From assembly GCA_963841855.1 (NCBI GenBank), contig CAWJEJ010000004.1:558001-622000 (forward strand): a DNA stretch of 64,000 nt, read 5' to 3'. The position numbers and the translations under genes are program-made. Position 1 is the stretch's first letter, and every line of letters starts with the position of its first letter. The stretch comes from CAXBBB01 sp963841855 (GTDB lineage Bacteria; Bacteroidota; Rhodothermia; Rhodothermales; BA12). Shown piece by piece: positions 46,201-55,072 of the stretch. The notes below the pieces were generated by a model. That model saw only the letters and a list, made by a program, of their open reading frames with translations. It ran no database searches and was not told where the DNA came from.

Positions 46201-48506
46201 TGCCCGACGTGCCGCTGAGCGTCGAGAGCGGACAGGTGACGGCCAGCATCACCGGTCCGCGCGGCGCGCTTCTGGTCGAAGCGCAAGGGTCAGTCGCGAG
46301 CGCGGTCTACGACGCCTACCGCGCGGGGGCGTCAGCGGACAGTTCGCGGTCGTGCTCGACAGCGAGTTCGCCGTCCAGAGCGCCAACGCCGACGCCGACA
46401 TCGGCTACTTCTCGATGCCCAACGCTCATCCTGCGAAGCACCGACCTCGAGGTCGACTACGACGGATCAGGAATTGGTCTTCGACGCCCGAGTCGAGGCC
46501 GACGATCGCCGCGACGCGCGTCTGGCAGGCGTGTTCGACTTGCGGCCCGAAGCTCAGGTCGTCCGGTTCGACTCGCTCAACCTGCGGCTCGACGGCGAGC
46601 GCTTCCGCCTGCTGCTGCCCGCCACGGTCAGCTACGCCGACGGCTATCGCGTAAGCAACTTTCTGCTCGTGAGCGACGATCAGCAGATCGCCATCGACGG
46701 CGTCGTCGACCCACGCGGCGAGCAGAACTTGGTCGCCACGTTCGACGGGCTGCGGCTCGACGGCTTCACCGACCTGTTGGGCTACGGTCGGTCGGCGGAA
46801 CGCTCGACGGCTCGGTCGACCTGACGGGTCCGGCGTTTGCGCCCGTTCTGCAGCAGCACGCTGAATCTGGACCTGGTGTCGCGCGGCGATGCCGTCGGCA
46901 CGCTTGACTTCGAGGTGAACTACGACGACCTGCGCCTGGATACGGACGCCACGTTTACCCACGCCGACGGCTCGACGCTGCTGCTGACCGGTTACGCGCC
47001 AATCGACCTGAGCCTCGACACGCCCGAGCGCGACCGAAGCGACGACGGGCGCTCCCGAAGGCGTGCGCTTGCAGGCAGCCGCCGGGCCCGATGCCGGCGG
47101 CGTCGACTTCCAGATCATCGCCGACTCGTTCTCGGTCGGCTGGATCACGCCGTTTCTGCCGGACCGCGTCGTGACCGACTTCGGCGGCAAACTGACCACA
47201 CCCGAGGAGATCACGATCACAGGCACGTTCGCCGACCCGATCCTGGGCGGCGGCGCGACGTTGAGCAACGGACGGCTCGGACTCGTCGCGACCAACCTGA
47301 CGTACCGCGACATCACCGCCGCGCTGGAACTCGAAGGCAACCGCATCAATGTGCGCGATCTGTCGCTGCGCTCGGGCAGTGGACGAGCCGATGCCGAGGG
47401 AACGCTCCAATTCGAGAAGTTGAGCGTCGGCGATCTCGACTTGCGCGTCAACGGCCGACGACTTTCTGGCCATCGACAACCAGCAGTTTCGCTTCGTCGC
47501 CGACGCGGCGATGAGCGTGAAAGGCACCACCAACGCGCCTACTATCGAGGGCCGAGCGCGCGTGCTATCGGGTGACGTTTACCTCGACGGTGCCACGCAG
47601 TTCGAAGCCATCGCACTGACCGACGAAGACATCCTCAACGTCGAGTCGACGTTCGGCATTCGGGTCGAGGCCGCCGACACGACGACCAACAAAGTCATCG
47701 ACCGACTGACGCTCGACATGGACATCACGCTCGAGCGCGACAACTGGATTCGGCAAGAGTCCAGCCCCCAGATCGACATTCAGTTCAGCGGCGACATTCA
47801 GGCCATCAAGAACCCCGGCTCCGAGTTCAACTTGTTCGGCAACATCGGCATCATACCCGAGCGCTCGCGCATCGTCCAGTTCGGGCGCAAGTTTCAGATC
47901 ACCGACGGCACGCTCGACTTCAACGGGCTGATCCTGGAAACCAGCCTTAACCTGAACGCCGAGTTCGTCGTCTTCAAACCGAGCACGCGCGAGCAGGTCG
48001 CCGTTATCACGCTGGGCGTGCGCGGACGTCTGAACGCGCTCAACGAGCAGAACGCGATCACGCTCGGCAGCGAGCCGCAGATGGAAACCGCCGACATCGT
48101 CAGCTACATCGCTACCGGCCGCCCGGCCAGCCAGAGCCTGGCGCTGGGTAGCGACGGCGGCGGCGGAGGCGGGTTAGCCAACCAGGGCCTGGGAATCGCG
48201 GCGGGCCAACTCGCGGGCCTGATCCAGGGCGCGGCGGGCAACGGACTGGGACTGGACGTGATCGAAATCGAGCAGGACGGTACGCGCGGCACGCGACTGA
48301 CGGCGGGCAAGTATCTTAACCGTCGCTTCTTCGCCAGTTACTCTCAGCCGATTACCTACGGCAATACCAACGAAGAGGGCAACTCGGGCGCTTCGCAGCA
48401 GCCCACCATCACCATCGAGTACGAACTGGCCGACTGGCTTCTCGCCCGCCTGCTCTACGACCGCGCCATCTTCCGCCTCAACTTCCAGACGGAAACCTCT
48501 TTCTAG
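43254..48506 (+). pseudogene. tamB: TamB/DUF490-family gene interrupted by about 13 single-base frame changes
   Basis: Coding signal and protein similarity run through the whole stretch. Joined, it would give about 1750 residues: an N-terminal anchor (GGLLLLILLVVGGLLLWLQT), long repetitive beta-taco sequence (DGSGFDPETIRADVG, GTDVQTMTLDATARLD, GQGIDPETMTARLTV), and the conserved TamB C-terminus (IVSYIATGRPASQSLALGSD, then FFASYSQPITYG). The reading frame changes near 43690, 43782, 44083, 44293, 45520, 45713, 46328, 46421, 46465, 46790, 46852, 47040 and 47456. By my reading eight look like +1 and five like -1, net +3, so the last frame equals the first. No stop is seen inside the correct frame pieces. 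It follows tamA and precedes mlaE by 6 bases. Either the gene is broken or the consensus is wrong here. Confidence 0.82.
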
Positions 48507-48512
48507 ACGCCC

Positions 48513-49316
48513 ATGGGATTCCGCTCGACGCCTGGCGCCACCAACTCGTTCTTCAACCAGCTGCTCATCCGCACGGGTGATCTGGCGATGTTCGCAGGGC
48601 GCTTCTTCAACCGCTTTTGGCGGCGCCGTTTCGAGTGGCGCGAACTGCTCCGGCAGATGGACGAGGCGGGCACCAAAAGCTTTTTGCTGACAGCCGTTAC
48701 GGGCTTCGCCATTGGCATCGTGCTGGCGCTTCAGAGTAGGGGCACGCTGGCGCGTTTCGGCGCTGAGGCCGTTCTGCCCAACATGCTCGTGCTCTCGATC
48801 TTCAAGGAGATCGGACCCATCATCACGAGTCTGGTGCTGGCCGGGCGGTTGGGCGCGGGCTTTGGCGCCGAAGTGGGATCGATGAAGGTCACCGAGCAGA
48901 TCGAAGCGCTCGAAGTGGCCGCCCTCAAGCCGTTCAACTACTTGGTCGTGACGCGCGTGCTGGCGTGCGTCATCATGTTTCCGGTGTTGACGATCTGGAC
49001 TGACTGCATCGCCATCTTCGGCGGCTACCTCGAAAGCGTGCTATCCGTCGACGTGGACTACCGCGTGTTCCTGTTCACCGCGTTCGAGACCATCCGCCTC
49101 ACCGACCTGATCGTCGACACGATGAAAACGAGCGTGTTCGGATTCATCGTCGGATTGGTGTCGTGCTACCTGGGCTACACGGTCAGAGGCGGCACGCGAG
49201 AGGTCGGCCAGGCGGCGATGCAGTCGGTCGTCATCTCGTCGCTGCTCATCCTGATCGCCAACGTTCTGATCGTGCAGCTTTCGATCACGCTCTTCGGCGA
49301 CATCTCCGGTAACTGA
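48513..49316 (+). CDS. mlaE: MlaE-family ABC permease for intermembrane lipid transport
   Basis: A 267-residue inner-membrane permease. The MlaE family core is seen: FLLTAVTGFAIGIVLALQSR, then NMLVLSIFKEIGPIITSLVL, AGRLGAGFGAEVGSMKVTEQ and IEALEVAALKPFNYLVVTRV. The last two hold the coupling-helix motif (EVGSMKVTEQIEAL). About five to six spans are predicted. With MlaF and MlaD it forms the Mla complex that moves phospholipids between inner and outer membranes. It starts 6 bases after the tamB stop and ends 1 base before mlaF. No MlaB or MlaC is next to it. Confidence 0.93.
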   Translation: MGFRSTPGATNSFFNQLLIRTGDLAMFAGRFFNRFWRRRFEWRELLRQMDEAGTKSFLLTAVTGFAIGIVLALQSRGTLARFGAEAVLPNMLVLSIFKEIGPIITSLVLAGRLGAGFGAEVGSMKVTEQIEALEVAALKPFNYLVVTRVLACVIMFPVLTIWTDCIAIFGGYLESVLSVDVDYRVFLFTAFETIRLTDLIVDTMKTSVFGFIVGLVSCYLGYTVRGGTREVGQAAMQSVVISSLLILIANVLIVQLSITLFGDISGN

Positions 49317-49317
49317 C

Positions 49318-50178
49318 ATGACCGAATCGCTCAACCATACCGCTTACGACGGCTCTCCTCCGCCCGTCGACACGCCCGACGGACGCCCGCCCGCGTTCGC
49401 TCTGGGTAGTGGCCCGCCGCCCGACGACATCGTGGTAGAGCTGCGCGATGTGTACAAAGGTTTTGGCGAAAAAGAGATCTTGAAAGGCGTCTCGTTCGAC
49501 GTGCCGCGCGGCCAGAGCGTGCTCGTGATGGGCGGATCGGGAACGGGAAAGAGCGTCACGATCAAGCACGTCGTCCAGCTACTCGATCCTGACGCGGGCG
49601 AAGTCTGGGTGCTGGGCAAACGAGCCGACCAGCTAGAGCAGGACGCGATGGACGAGTTGCGCCTCAAAATCGGCTATCTGTTTCAGAGCGGCGCCCTGTT
49701 CGATTCGATGACGGTTTACGAGAACCTCGACTTCATTCTAGGGCGCCACACCAAGCAGCCTGCCGGCGAGCGGCGCGAGCGCATCGAAGAGACGCTGAAC
49801 TGGGTCAACCTGATCGACTCCGCTGCGCAGTACCCGTCCGAGCTGTCGGGCGGGCAGCGCAAGCGCATCGGACTGGCCCGCTCGATCATCCTCGAACCCG
49901 AGATCATGCTCTACGACGAGCCGACGACCGGGCTGGACCCGATCAGCGTGCGCGTCGTGAGCGACCTGATCACGCGCCTGCGCGACGAGCGCGGCATCTC
50001 GTCCATCGCGATCACGCACGACATGCTCTGCGCCGAACTCATCGCCGACCGCATCTACTTTATCCAGGACGGCGTCATCGGCGCCGCCGGAACGCTCGAC
50101 GAGGTCCGCGAAAGCAGCGTTCCCGACATCCGTACGTTCTTCCAGGCGAACGATCCATCCATCGCCGTCTCCTTCTGA
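49318..50178 (+). CDS. mlaF: MlaF-family ABC ATPase for lipid transport
   Basis: A 286-residue cytoplasmic ATPase. Walker A is GGSGTGKS (72-79). The Q loop is in FQSGALFDS (122-130), which is characteristic of Mla/Mce ATPases. The signature is LSGGQRKR (176-183) and Walker B is IMLYDE (196-201), followed by PTTGLDPISVRVVSDLI. The H-loop His is in IAITHDMLCA. A Pro-rich N-terminal extension of about 38 residues (DGSPPPVDTPDGRPPAFALG) precedes the ABC core and is longer than usual. It lies between mlaE and mlaD. Confidence 0.95.
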   Translation: MTESLNHTAYDGSPPPVDTPDGRPPAFALGSGPPPDDIVVELRDVYKGFGEKEILKGVSFDVPRGQSVLVMGGSGTGKSVTIKHVVQLLDPDAGEVWVLGKRADQLEQDAMDELRLKIGYLFQSGALFDSMTVYENLDFILGRHTKQPAGERRERIEETLNWVNLIDSAAQYPSELSGGQRKRIGLARSIILEPEIMLYDEPTTGLDPISVRVVSDLITRLRDERGISSIAITHDMLCAELIADRIYFIQDGVIGAAGTLDEVRESSVPDIRTFFQANDPSIAVSF

Positions 50179-50215
50179 CGCCGCGCCCAAGCGCCTCCCA
50201 CTTCCCCTCTGACCT

Positions 50216-51427
50216 ATGCCTCGTCAAGCCCGCGTCGGCCTTCTCGTACTCGCAGGAGCCGGCCTGTTCATGGTAGCGCTCTTCACGATTGCGCAGCGCT
50301 CGTTTCTGCTGAGCAACACGTTCAGCGTCGAGACCTCGTTCTACAACGTCGCCGGACTGGTGCCGGGAGCGCCGGTGCAGTACCAGGGCGTCAACGTCGG
50401 GCGCGTCGAGGGCGTGATCCTGCCTGCTCAGCCGGGCGGTAAGATCCGTGTCGAGATGCAGCTCGAGGAGGACGTGCAGCACTTGATTCGCTCGAACACG
50501 CAGGCCCAGGTGCAGTCGGACGGGCTAGTCGGCAACATGATCATCGTGCTGCTCGCCAACACGGCTCAGGCGCCGCCGATCGAGCCCGATGGCGCCATTC
50601 CAGGTCTCGAGCCCTTCTCGCTGACCGACGTGACCGACCGGGCGCTCACGAGCGTGCAGGCGTTCAACGAGATCGCCGAGACGTTCCAGCTCATCCTGTC
50701 CGACGTGCGCAACGCCGAGGGCACGATCGGCAGCCTGATCTACGATCCGGCGCTCTACAACAGCCTCGTCGCCACGACGACCGAGACCGAAGCTCTGCTG
50801 GGCCGACTGGGGCAGAGCGCCGAAAACATCGTTCAGAGCGCCGAAAACACGACGGCTGGGCTGGACGAGATGCTCAACAAGATCAACAACGGCGACGGCT
50901 CGCTGGCGCTGATGCTCAACGACCCGGCGTTCTACAACCAACTCGTCGCAGCGTCGGACACGCTGCTCGCCGTCACGCGCGACGTGAGCTTCGTCACGTC
51001 CAACCTGGAGGAGGCGACTGCGTGGGGATCGGTCGCCGCCTTCCGCGCGGCCGAACTGACCGAAGCGCTCCAGCAAAACTTCCTGTTCAAGCGCTACTTC
51101 GAGGAGCGCGGCTATACCAACCAGGCGCCGTTCGAGGTGCGCGAGCGCGCCATCCGCAGCAGCCAGCGCGAGATCGAGGAGCAGCGCCGCGCCCTCTACG
51201 AGTGGCAACTGCGCGTCCAGGAACTCATCGACCGGCTCGAAGCCCAGGGCATCCAGGCCCCGCCGCCGCCCGAAAAGCTGCCCAACTCGCTGCCGACGCC
51301 CGCGGGCCAGACTCGGCCGGTCGATACGAGCGGCGCATCGTCCGCCGTGCCTACCATGCGCACGCCCGACGCGGCGGGTGATCTCACCTGGATTCCGCAG
51401 TCTCCGTCCTTGGGGCAGCGCCGGTGA
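50216..51427 (+). CDS. mlaD: MlaD-like MCE-domain lipid-transport protein
   Basis: A 403-residue inner-membrane-anchored periplasmic protein. One N-terminal span (VGLLVLAGAGLFMVALFTIA) precedes a single MCE domain (about 36-125: FYNVAGLVPGAPVQYQGVNV, GRVEGVILPA, VQSDGLVGNMIIVLLAN). The C-terminal 270 residues are helical and probably coiled-coil (about 140-340), with EEQRRALYEWQLRVQELIDR. A Pro-rich tail ends it. In E. coli MlaD is much shorter; the long helical region could bridge toward the outer membrane as in other MCE proteins. Its stop overlaps the start of the PerM-like gene (GTGA). Confidence 0.9.
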   Translation: MPRQARVGLLVLAGAGLFMVALFTIAQRSFLLSNTFSVETSFYNVAGLVPGAPVQYQGVNVGRVEGVILPAQPGGKIRVEMQLEEDVQHLIRSNTQAQVQSDGLVGNMIIVLLANTAQAPPIEPDGAIPGLEPFSLTDVTDRALTSVQAFNEIAETFQLILSDVRNAEGTIGSLIYDPALYNSLVATTTETEALLGRLGQSAENIVQSAENTTAGLDEMLNKINNGDGSLALMLNDPAFYNQLVAASDTLLAVTRDVSFVTSNLEEATAWGSVAAFRAAELTEALQQNFLFKRYFEERGYTNQAPFEVRERAIRSSQREIEEQRRALYEWQLRVQELIDRLEAQGIQAPPPPEKLPNSLPTPAGQTRPVDTSGASSAVPTMRTPDAAGDLTWIPQSPSLGQRR

Positions 51428-52815
51428 ACGGAGAGCCGCAGATCCCCAGCAGAGGCGGGCGCCGCTCGGCATTCGAGACGGTCGCGTTTGGCGGCGCGAT
51501 GCTGCTGTTTCTGTTTCTGATCTATGACCTGCACGCCTTCGACGGGAAGCAGAGTTATCTGATCGTTCCGCTCGTGGCCGTCTCGGGCGGTATTCTCGCA
51601 TGGCCGATGCGCGACCACCAGGCCGTGCGTGCGCTGCTGATGGCGGGCGGATTAGTGGTGCTGTTGTGGCTCGGACAGCAACTCTTTAGCGTCCTGCTGC
51701 CCTTCGCGATCGTCTATCTGCTGGCGTTTTTGTTCGAACCGTTGGTGGCCCGCCTGCACGACAAACGCAAGGTGCCCCGGTGGGTGAGCGCGCTGGGCAT
51801 CGTGGCGCTCCTGCTCGGCGCCTTCGGCGGACTGCTGACGTTCGTCGTGCCGACGCTGCTGGACGAAACGCAGAACCTGATCAGCCGCCTCGTCGGCGTC
51901 GTGGGCGACCTGCGGCAATGGGCGCTCACCTCGCCCGCGCTCGACCGCATTACCGAAAGCGGACTGATCGACCGCGAGGTGCTGGTCAACGAGGTATCTC
52001 AGGCCGTCCAGAGTACGCTGATCGGAGCCGGTGGTGATATTCCGCGCGCCGTCAACGGTGTCGTGTCGCGCATCGGGAGTCTGCTGAGCGCCTTCACCAT
52101 CCTGTCGATCATGCCGGTCGCTCTCTTCTACCTGCTCAAAGACTACCCCTTTATCACACGGCGCGTACGCGAGCTGTTTCCGACGTTCGGGGGCAAGCGC
52201 GACTACCTCGTCACCGCGAGCGTCGTAGTGGGCGATTACCTGCGCGGCCAACTCATCATCTCGTCGATCGCAGCGTTCAACGTCGGCCTGCTGCTGCTGC
52301 TGTTCGGCTTTCCCTACGCGATCCTGATGGGGCTGATCGCCGGAGTGCTCAACCTGATCCCCAACATCGGCGCTCTCCTGACGATGGCGCTGGGGGTCGT
52401 GGTAGCGCTGATCTTCGGCGACCCGATGACCAAAGACCTGCTCATCGTCGTGGGCGTGCTGGCGGGGCAGGCGCTCTTGGAGGGCAGCATCCTCTCGCCG
52501 ACGATCCTGAGCCAGCAGGTCGGCCTGCACCCGGTCCTGATCCTGATCTCGCTGTTCGTGTTCGGCTTCTTCATGGGCATCATCGGCCTGTTCGTCGCCG
52601 TACCGATCACGGCCATCGTGATGACGCTCTACAAGTCGTACCGCGACCAGATGCACCTGGATCTGCTCGACTACGCCGACGGGGCGAGCACGTCGACTTC
52701 GCATTCGCCGCGTAGTTTCTCGTTCTCCACGACCCGGCCCGATTCCGCCACGGACGCATCTGACGCAGTCATCGCCTCCGACCCACCTCCGATCGATGAC
52801 GAACCTGCAGGCTGA
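51424..52815 (+). CDS. AI-2E/PerM-family permease
   Basis: A 463-residue polytopic membrane protein with a GTG start overlapping the mlaD stop by 4 bases. The PerM/YdgG/AI-2E family pattern is clear: VLLWLGQQLFSVLLPFAIVY near the N-terminus, then EPLVARLHDKRKVPRWVSAL, FGFPYAILMGLIAGVLNLIP followed by NIGALLTMALGVVVALIF, and FFMGIIGLFVAVPITAIVMT. About eight spans and a long periplasmic/cytoplasmic loop are present. A Ser/Asp-rich tail of about 45 residues follows. Family substrates vary or are unknown. Tight coupling to mlaEFD suggests a link to lipid or envelope transport rather than AI-2. Confidence 0.9.
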   Translation: MNGEPQIPSRGGRRSAFETVAFGGAMLLFLFLIYDLHAFDGKQSYLIVPLVAVSGGILAWPMRDHQAVRALLMAGGLVVLLWLGQQLFSVLLPFAIVYLLAFLFEPLVARLHDKRKVPRWVSALGIVALLLGAFGGLLTFVVPTLLDETQNLISRLVGVVGDLRQWALTSPALDRITESGLIDREVLVNEVSQAVQSTLIGAGGDIPRAVNGVVSRIGSLLSAFTILSIMPVALFYLLKDYPFITRRVRELFPTFGGKRDYLVTASVVVGDYLRGQLIISSIAAFNVGLLLLLFGFPYAILMGLIAGVLNLIPNIGALLTMALGVVVALIFGDPMTKDLLIVVGVLAGQALLEGSILSPTILSQQVGLHPVLILISLFVFGFFMGIIGLFVAVPITAIVMTLYKSYRDQMHLDLLDYADGASTSTSHSPRSFSFSTTRPDSATDASDAVIASDPPPIDDEPAG

Positions 52816-53401
52816 CGCGCCTCTCAATCAGACGATTCTGGCTAGGTGGGCAGTGATGGGACGTCTCCATGCATCGGGAAGCGTGGCCGCGCGCGTGCTG
52901 CGCCGATGGACCGGCGATCCGCTCCAAGCCGAAGCGCTTCACCTGCTCGCCGGAACGCTCTTCGCGCTAGTGTGCGTCGGTGCCTATCTGCTCTCGGGCA
53001 GTCTCCCGGCCAGCACTTCCGCACTCGCCGCCACCTGGTCGATCTGGATTGGTATCGCAGGCTGCTTGCTGGGTCTGTTCGGCTGGAGGTCTGGCATGGA
53101 TGTGCTGCTGAGCGGCGCGGACCTGCTCGTCCGGCAGGGCGGCGAGGAGGCTCGCATTCCGTTCGATACGATCGTCAGCTGCGGCGCTCTGAGCGCCCGG
53201 ACGTTTCACCGCGTCCATCGCCGCTACGCAGGCGTTCGCACGTTCATCCCCCGCACCGACGCGCTGCTGCTGATCGAAACGACGGATGGTCCCATCGTCC
53301 TCGGCTTGGCCGACCGCGCCGACCGCGACGCGCTCCACGACGCGCTCAGTGCTCACCCGTCGCCCACGTGCGCCAGCGTTCGACTCGCCCTCGCCGCCTG
53401 A
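52796..53401 (+). CDS. Small membrane protein of unknown function
   Basis: A 201-residue protein overlapping the PerM-like gene by 20 bases at its 5' end; an internal ATG at 52856 is an alternative start. Two membrane spans are seen (LLAGTLFALVCVGAYLLSGS; TWSIWIGIAGCLLGLFGW), followed by a cytoplasmic beta-rich domain (LLSGADLLVRQGGEEARIPF, then LLLIETTDGPIVLGLADRAD) that resembles small bacterial PH-like domains in pattern only. No named family is recognised. It lies between the lipid-transport run and tgt. Confidence 0.6.
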   Translation: MTNLQADAPLNQTILARWAVMGRLHASGSVAARVLRRWTGDPLQAEALHLLAGTLFALVCVGAYLLSGSLPASTSALAATWSIWIGIAGCLLGLFGWRSGMDVLLSGADLLVRQGGEEARIPFDTIVSCGALSARTFHRVHRRYAGVRTFIPRTDALLLIETTDGPIVLGLADRADRDALHDALSAHPSPTCASVRLALAA

Positions 53402-53440
53402 CCAGACCGCCTGTTTCTTACCGGCGCCCCTCCCCTTCGC

Positions 53441-54571
53441 ATGACGTTCGAACACCTCCACACCGACGCAGGCAGCGACGCACGCGCCGGGCTGCTCACG
53501 ACCGATCACGGCGCGATTCAAACGCCGCGTTTCATGCCCGTGGGCACGCTGGGCAGCGTCAAAGGCATCTCGCCGCTCGAACTCAAGAAAGAGGTCCGCG
53601 CCGAGATCATCCTGGGTAACACCTATCACCTGTTTCTGCGCCCCGGCCTCGATGTGCTCCGCAGCGCGGGCGGGCTGCACCGCTTCATGGGTTGGGACCG
53701 TCCGATCCTGACCGATAGCGGCGGCTACCAGGTGTTCTCACTCGCCGAAAACCGCAAGATCACCGAACAAGGCGTCACGTTTCAGAGCCACATCGACGGA
53801 AGCCGCCACCTGCTCACGCCCGAGTCCGTCGTCGACGCACAGCGCGCCATCGGCTCGAACGTCATGATGGTGCTTGACGAGTGCCCACCCGGCGACGCCC
53901 CAGAATCCTACGCCCGCACGTCGAACGAACTCACGCTCCGCTGGGCCGAACGCGCGATCACACACTGGCGCGCTACCGAACCCGTCTACGGCCACAGCCA
54001 GGCCCTGTGGGGCATCGTTCAAGGCGTCGTCTATCCCGAGATCCGCAGGCAATCGGCGCGCTCTCTGGTCGAGATGGAGTTTCCCGGCTACGCCATCGGC
54101 GGGCTGAGCGTCGGCGAACCGGCGCCCGACATGTACGCGATGGTCGAGGTCGTCGCACCGCTTCTGCCCAAGACCAAGCCGCGCTACCTGATGGGCGTCG
54201 GCACGCCCGCCAATCTGATCGAAAACGTCGCGCGCGGCGTCGACCTGTTCGACTGCGTCCTACCCACGCGCAACGGGCGCAACGGGACGGTCTACACGAC
54301 CGAGGGTATCATCAACCTCAAAAACAAGAAGTGGGAGCACCACCAGGGTCCGCTAGACCCCGGCCTGGACACCTACTCGGCGCAGACGTTCAGCCGCTCG
54401 TACCTGCGCCACCTAATCCGCAGCAAAGAACTGCTGGGCATGCGCATCGGAAGCCTGCAGAACCTGTCGTTCTTCCTGTGGCTGATGCGCGAAATGCGAT
54501 CGGCGATTCTCGAAGACCGCTTCGTCGCGTGGAAGAGCGAGTGGCTACCGCGCGTGAGCCAAAAGGCATAG
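53441..54571 (+). CDS. tgt: Queuine tRNA-ribosyltransferase (tRNA-guanine transglycosylase)
   Basis: A 376-residue enzyme that swaps guanine-34 of GUN-anticodon tRNAs for the queuosine precursor preQ1. The motifs are present: IILGNTYHLFLRPGLDVLRS, RPILTDSGGYQVFSLAENRK (general acid/base Asp) and IGGLSVGEPAPDMYAM. The catalytic nucleophile Asp is in GVDLFDCVLPTRNGRNGT. The C-terminal zinc motif CxCxxC of most bacterial enzymes is replaced (PLDPGLDTYSAQTFSRSYLR), so the structural Zn site appears absent, as in many Bacteroidota. The start is 39 bases after the preceding stop. A strong terminator hairpin follows the stop. Confidence 0.95.
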   Translation: MTFEHLHTDAGSDARAGLLTTDHGAIQTPRFMPVGTLGSVKGISPLELKKEVRAEIILGNTYHLFLRPGLDVLRSAGGLHRFMGWDRPILTDSGGYQVFSLAENRKITEQGVTFQSHIDGSRHLLTPESVVDAQRAIGSNVMMVLDECPPGDAPESYARTSNELTLRWAERAITHWRATEPVYGHSQALWGIVQGVVYPEIRRQSARSLVEMEFPGYAIGGLSVGEPAPDMYAMVEVVAPLLPKTKPRYLMGVGTPANLIENVARGVDLFDCVLPTRNGRNGTVYTTEGIINLKNKKWEHHQGPLDPGLDTYSAQTFSRSYLRHLIRSKELLGMRIGSLQNLSFFLWLMREMRSAILEDRFVAWKSEWLPRVSQKA

Positions 54572-54587
54572 CTACCTGATGGTTAGA

Positions 54588-54631
54588 AAACACCGCGGCC
54601 TCATCTCCGAAGAGACGAGGCCGCGGTGTTT
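54588..54631. terminator. Bidirectional terminator hairpin between tgt and the CsbD-like gene
   Basis: A perfect 15-base inverted repeat: AAACACCGCGGCCTC at 54588-54602 and GAGGCCGCGGTGTTT at 54617-54631, with a 14-base loop that can fold further (TCTC/GAGA). The arms end in A/T runs on both strands. It lies between two convergent genes, so it should terminate both. Confidence 0.9.
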
Positions 54632-54646
54632 AGAACGCAGTTCGAA

Positions 54647-54892
54647 TCAGTCGAGTGCGCGCTTGGCCGTTCCGGCGGCATCGGCGTGGGCGTCGCCAAC
54701 GCTTTTCTGCACCTTGCCTTTGACCTGGTCAGCGGCACCTTCGGCTTGGAGATTGGCATCGCCGAGCGCATCGCCGACGGCGCTTTTGACTTTGCCTTTG
54801 ATCTCGGTGAAGGCGCCTTTGGCCTGCTCGGTGCGGCCCTCGGCCTCTTGGTCGCGGAGGCCGTCTTGTACGTCTTTCTTGATGCTGCTCAT
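54647..54892 (-). CDS. CsbD-family stress-response protein
   Basis: An 81-residue hydrophilic protein (MSSIKKDVQDGLRDQEAEGR). Its central motifs TEQAKGAFTEIKGKVKSAVG and then GAADQVKGKVQKSVGD are two near-repeats of the CsbD-like pattern. It has no Cys or Trp and is rich in Ala, Lys, Asp and Gly, typical for this family of desiccation/osmotic-stress proteins. Its molecular role is unknown. It converges on tgt with the shared terminator. Confidence 0.9.
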   Translation of the reverse strand: MSSIKKDVQDGLRDQEAEGRTEQAKGAFTEIKGKVKSAVGDALGDANLQAEGAADQVKGKVQKSVGDAHADAAGTAKRALD

Positions 54893-55072
54893 GGTTGTGT
54901 CGGTTTGGTGTGTGTTGGTGGTCCTACCACTGCCTAGCTTCTCCGCAGATTCTTGTGGCCGACAACGTCACGGGTGACGCGCGCTCGTTACGCCGCCGCC
55001 GCGCTGTCCCATCTATCCACGAACACGCCCTTCTGCCGGGCGTACGCGGCAGACGCTCTCCTCATCGTTCTC

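Noticed and set aside
43254..48506. Reading the tamB pieces as several separate genes or as programmed frameshifting
   Set aside because: The pieces join into one TamB-type protein and lack their own starts. Thirteen scattered sites without slippery sequence or pseudoknot do not fit programmed shifting.
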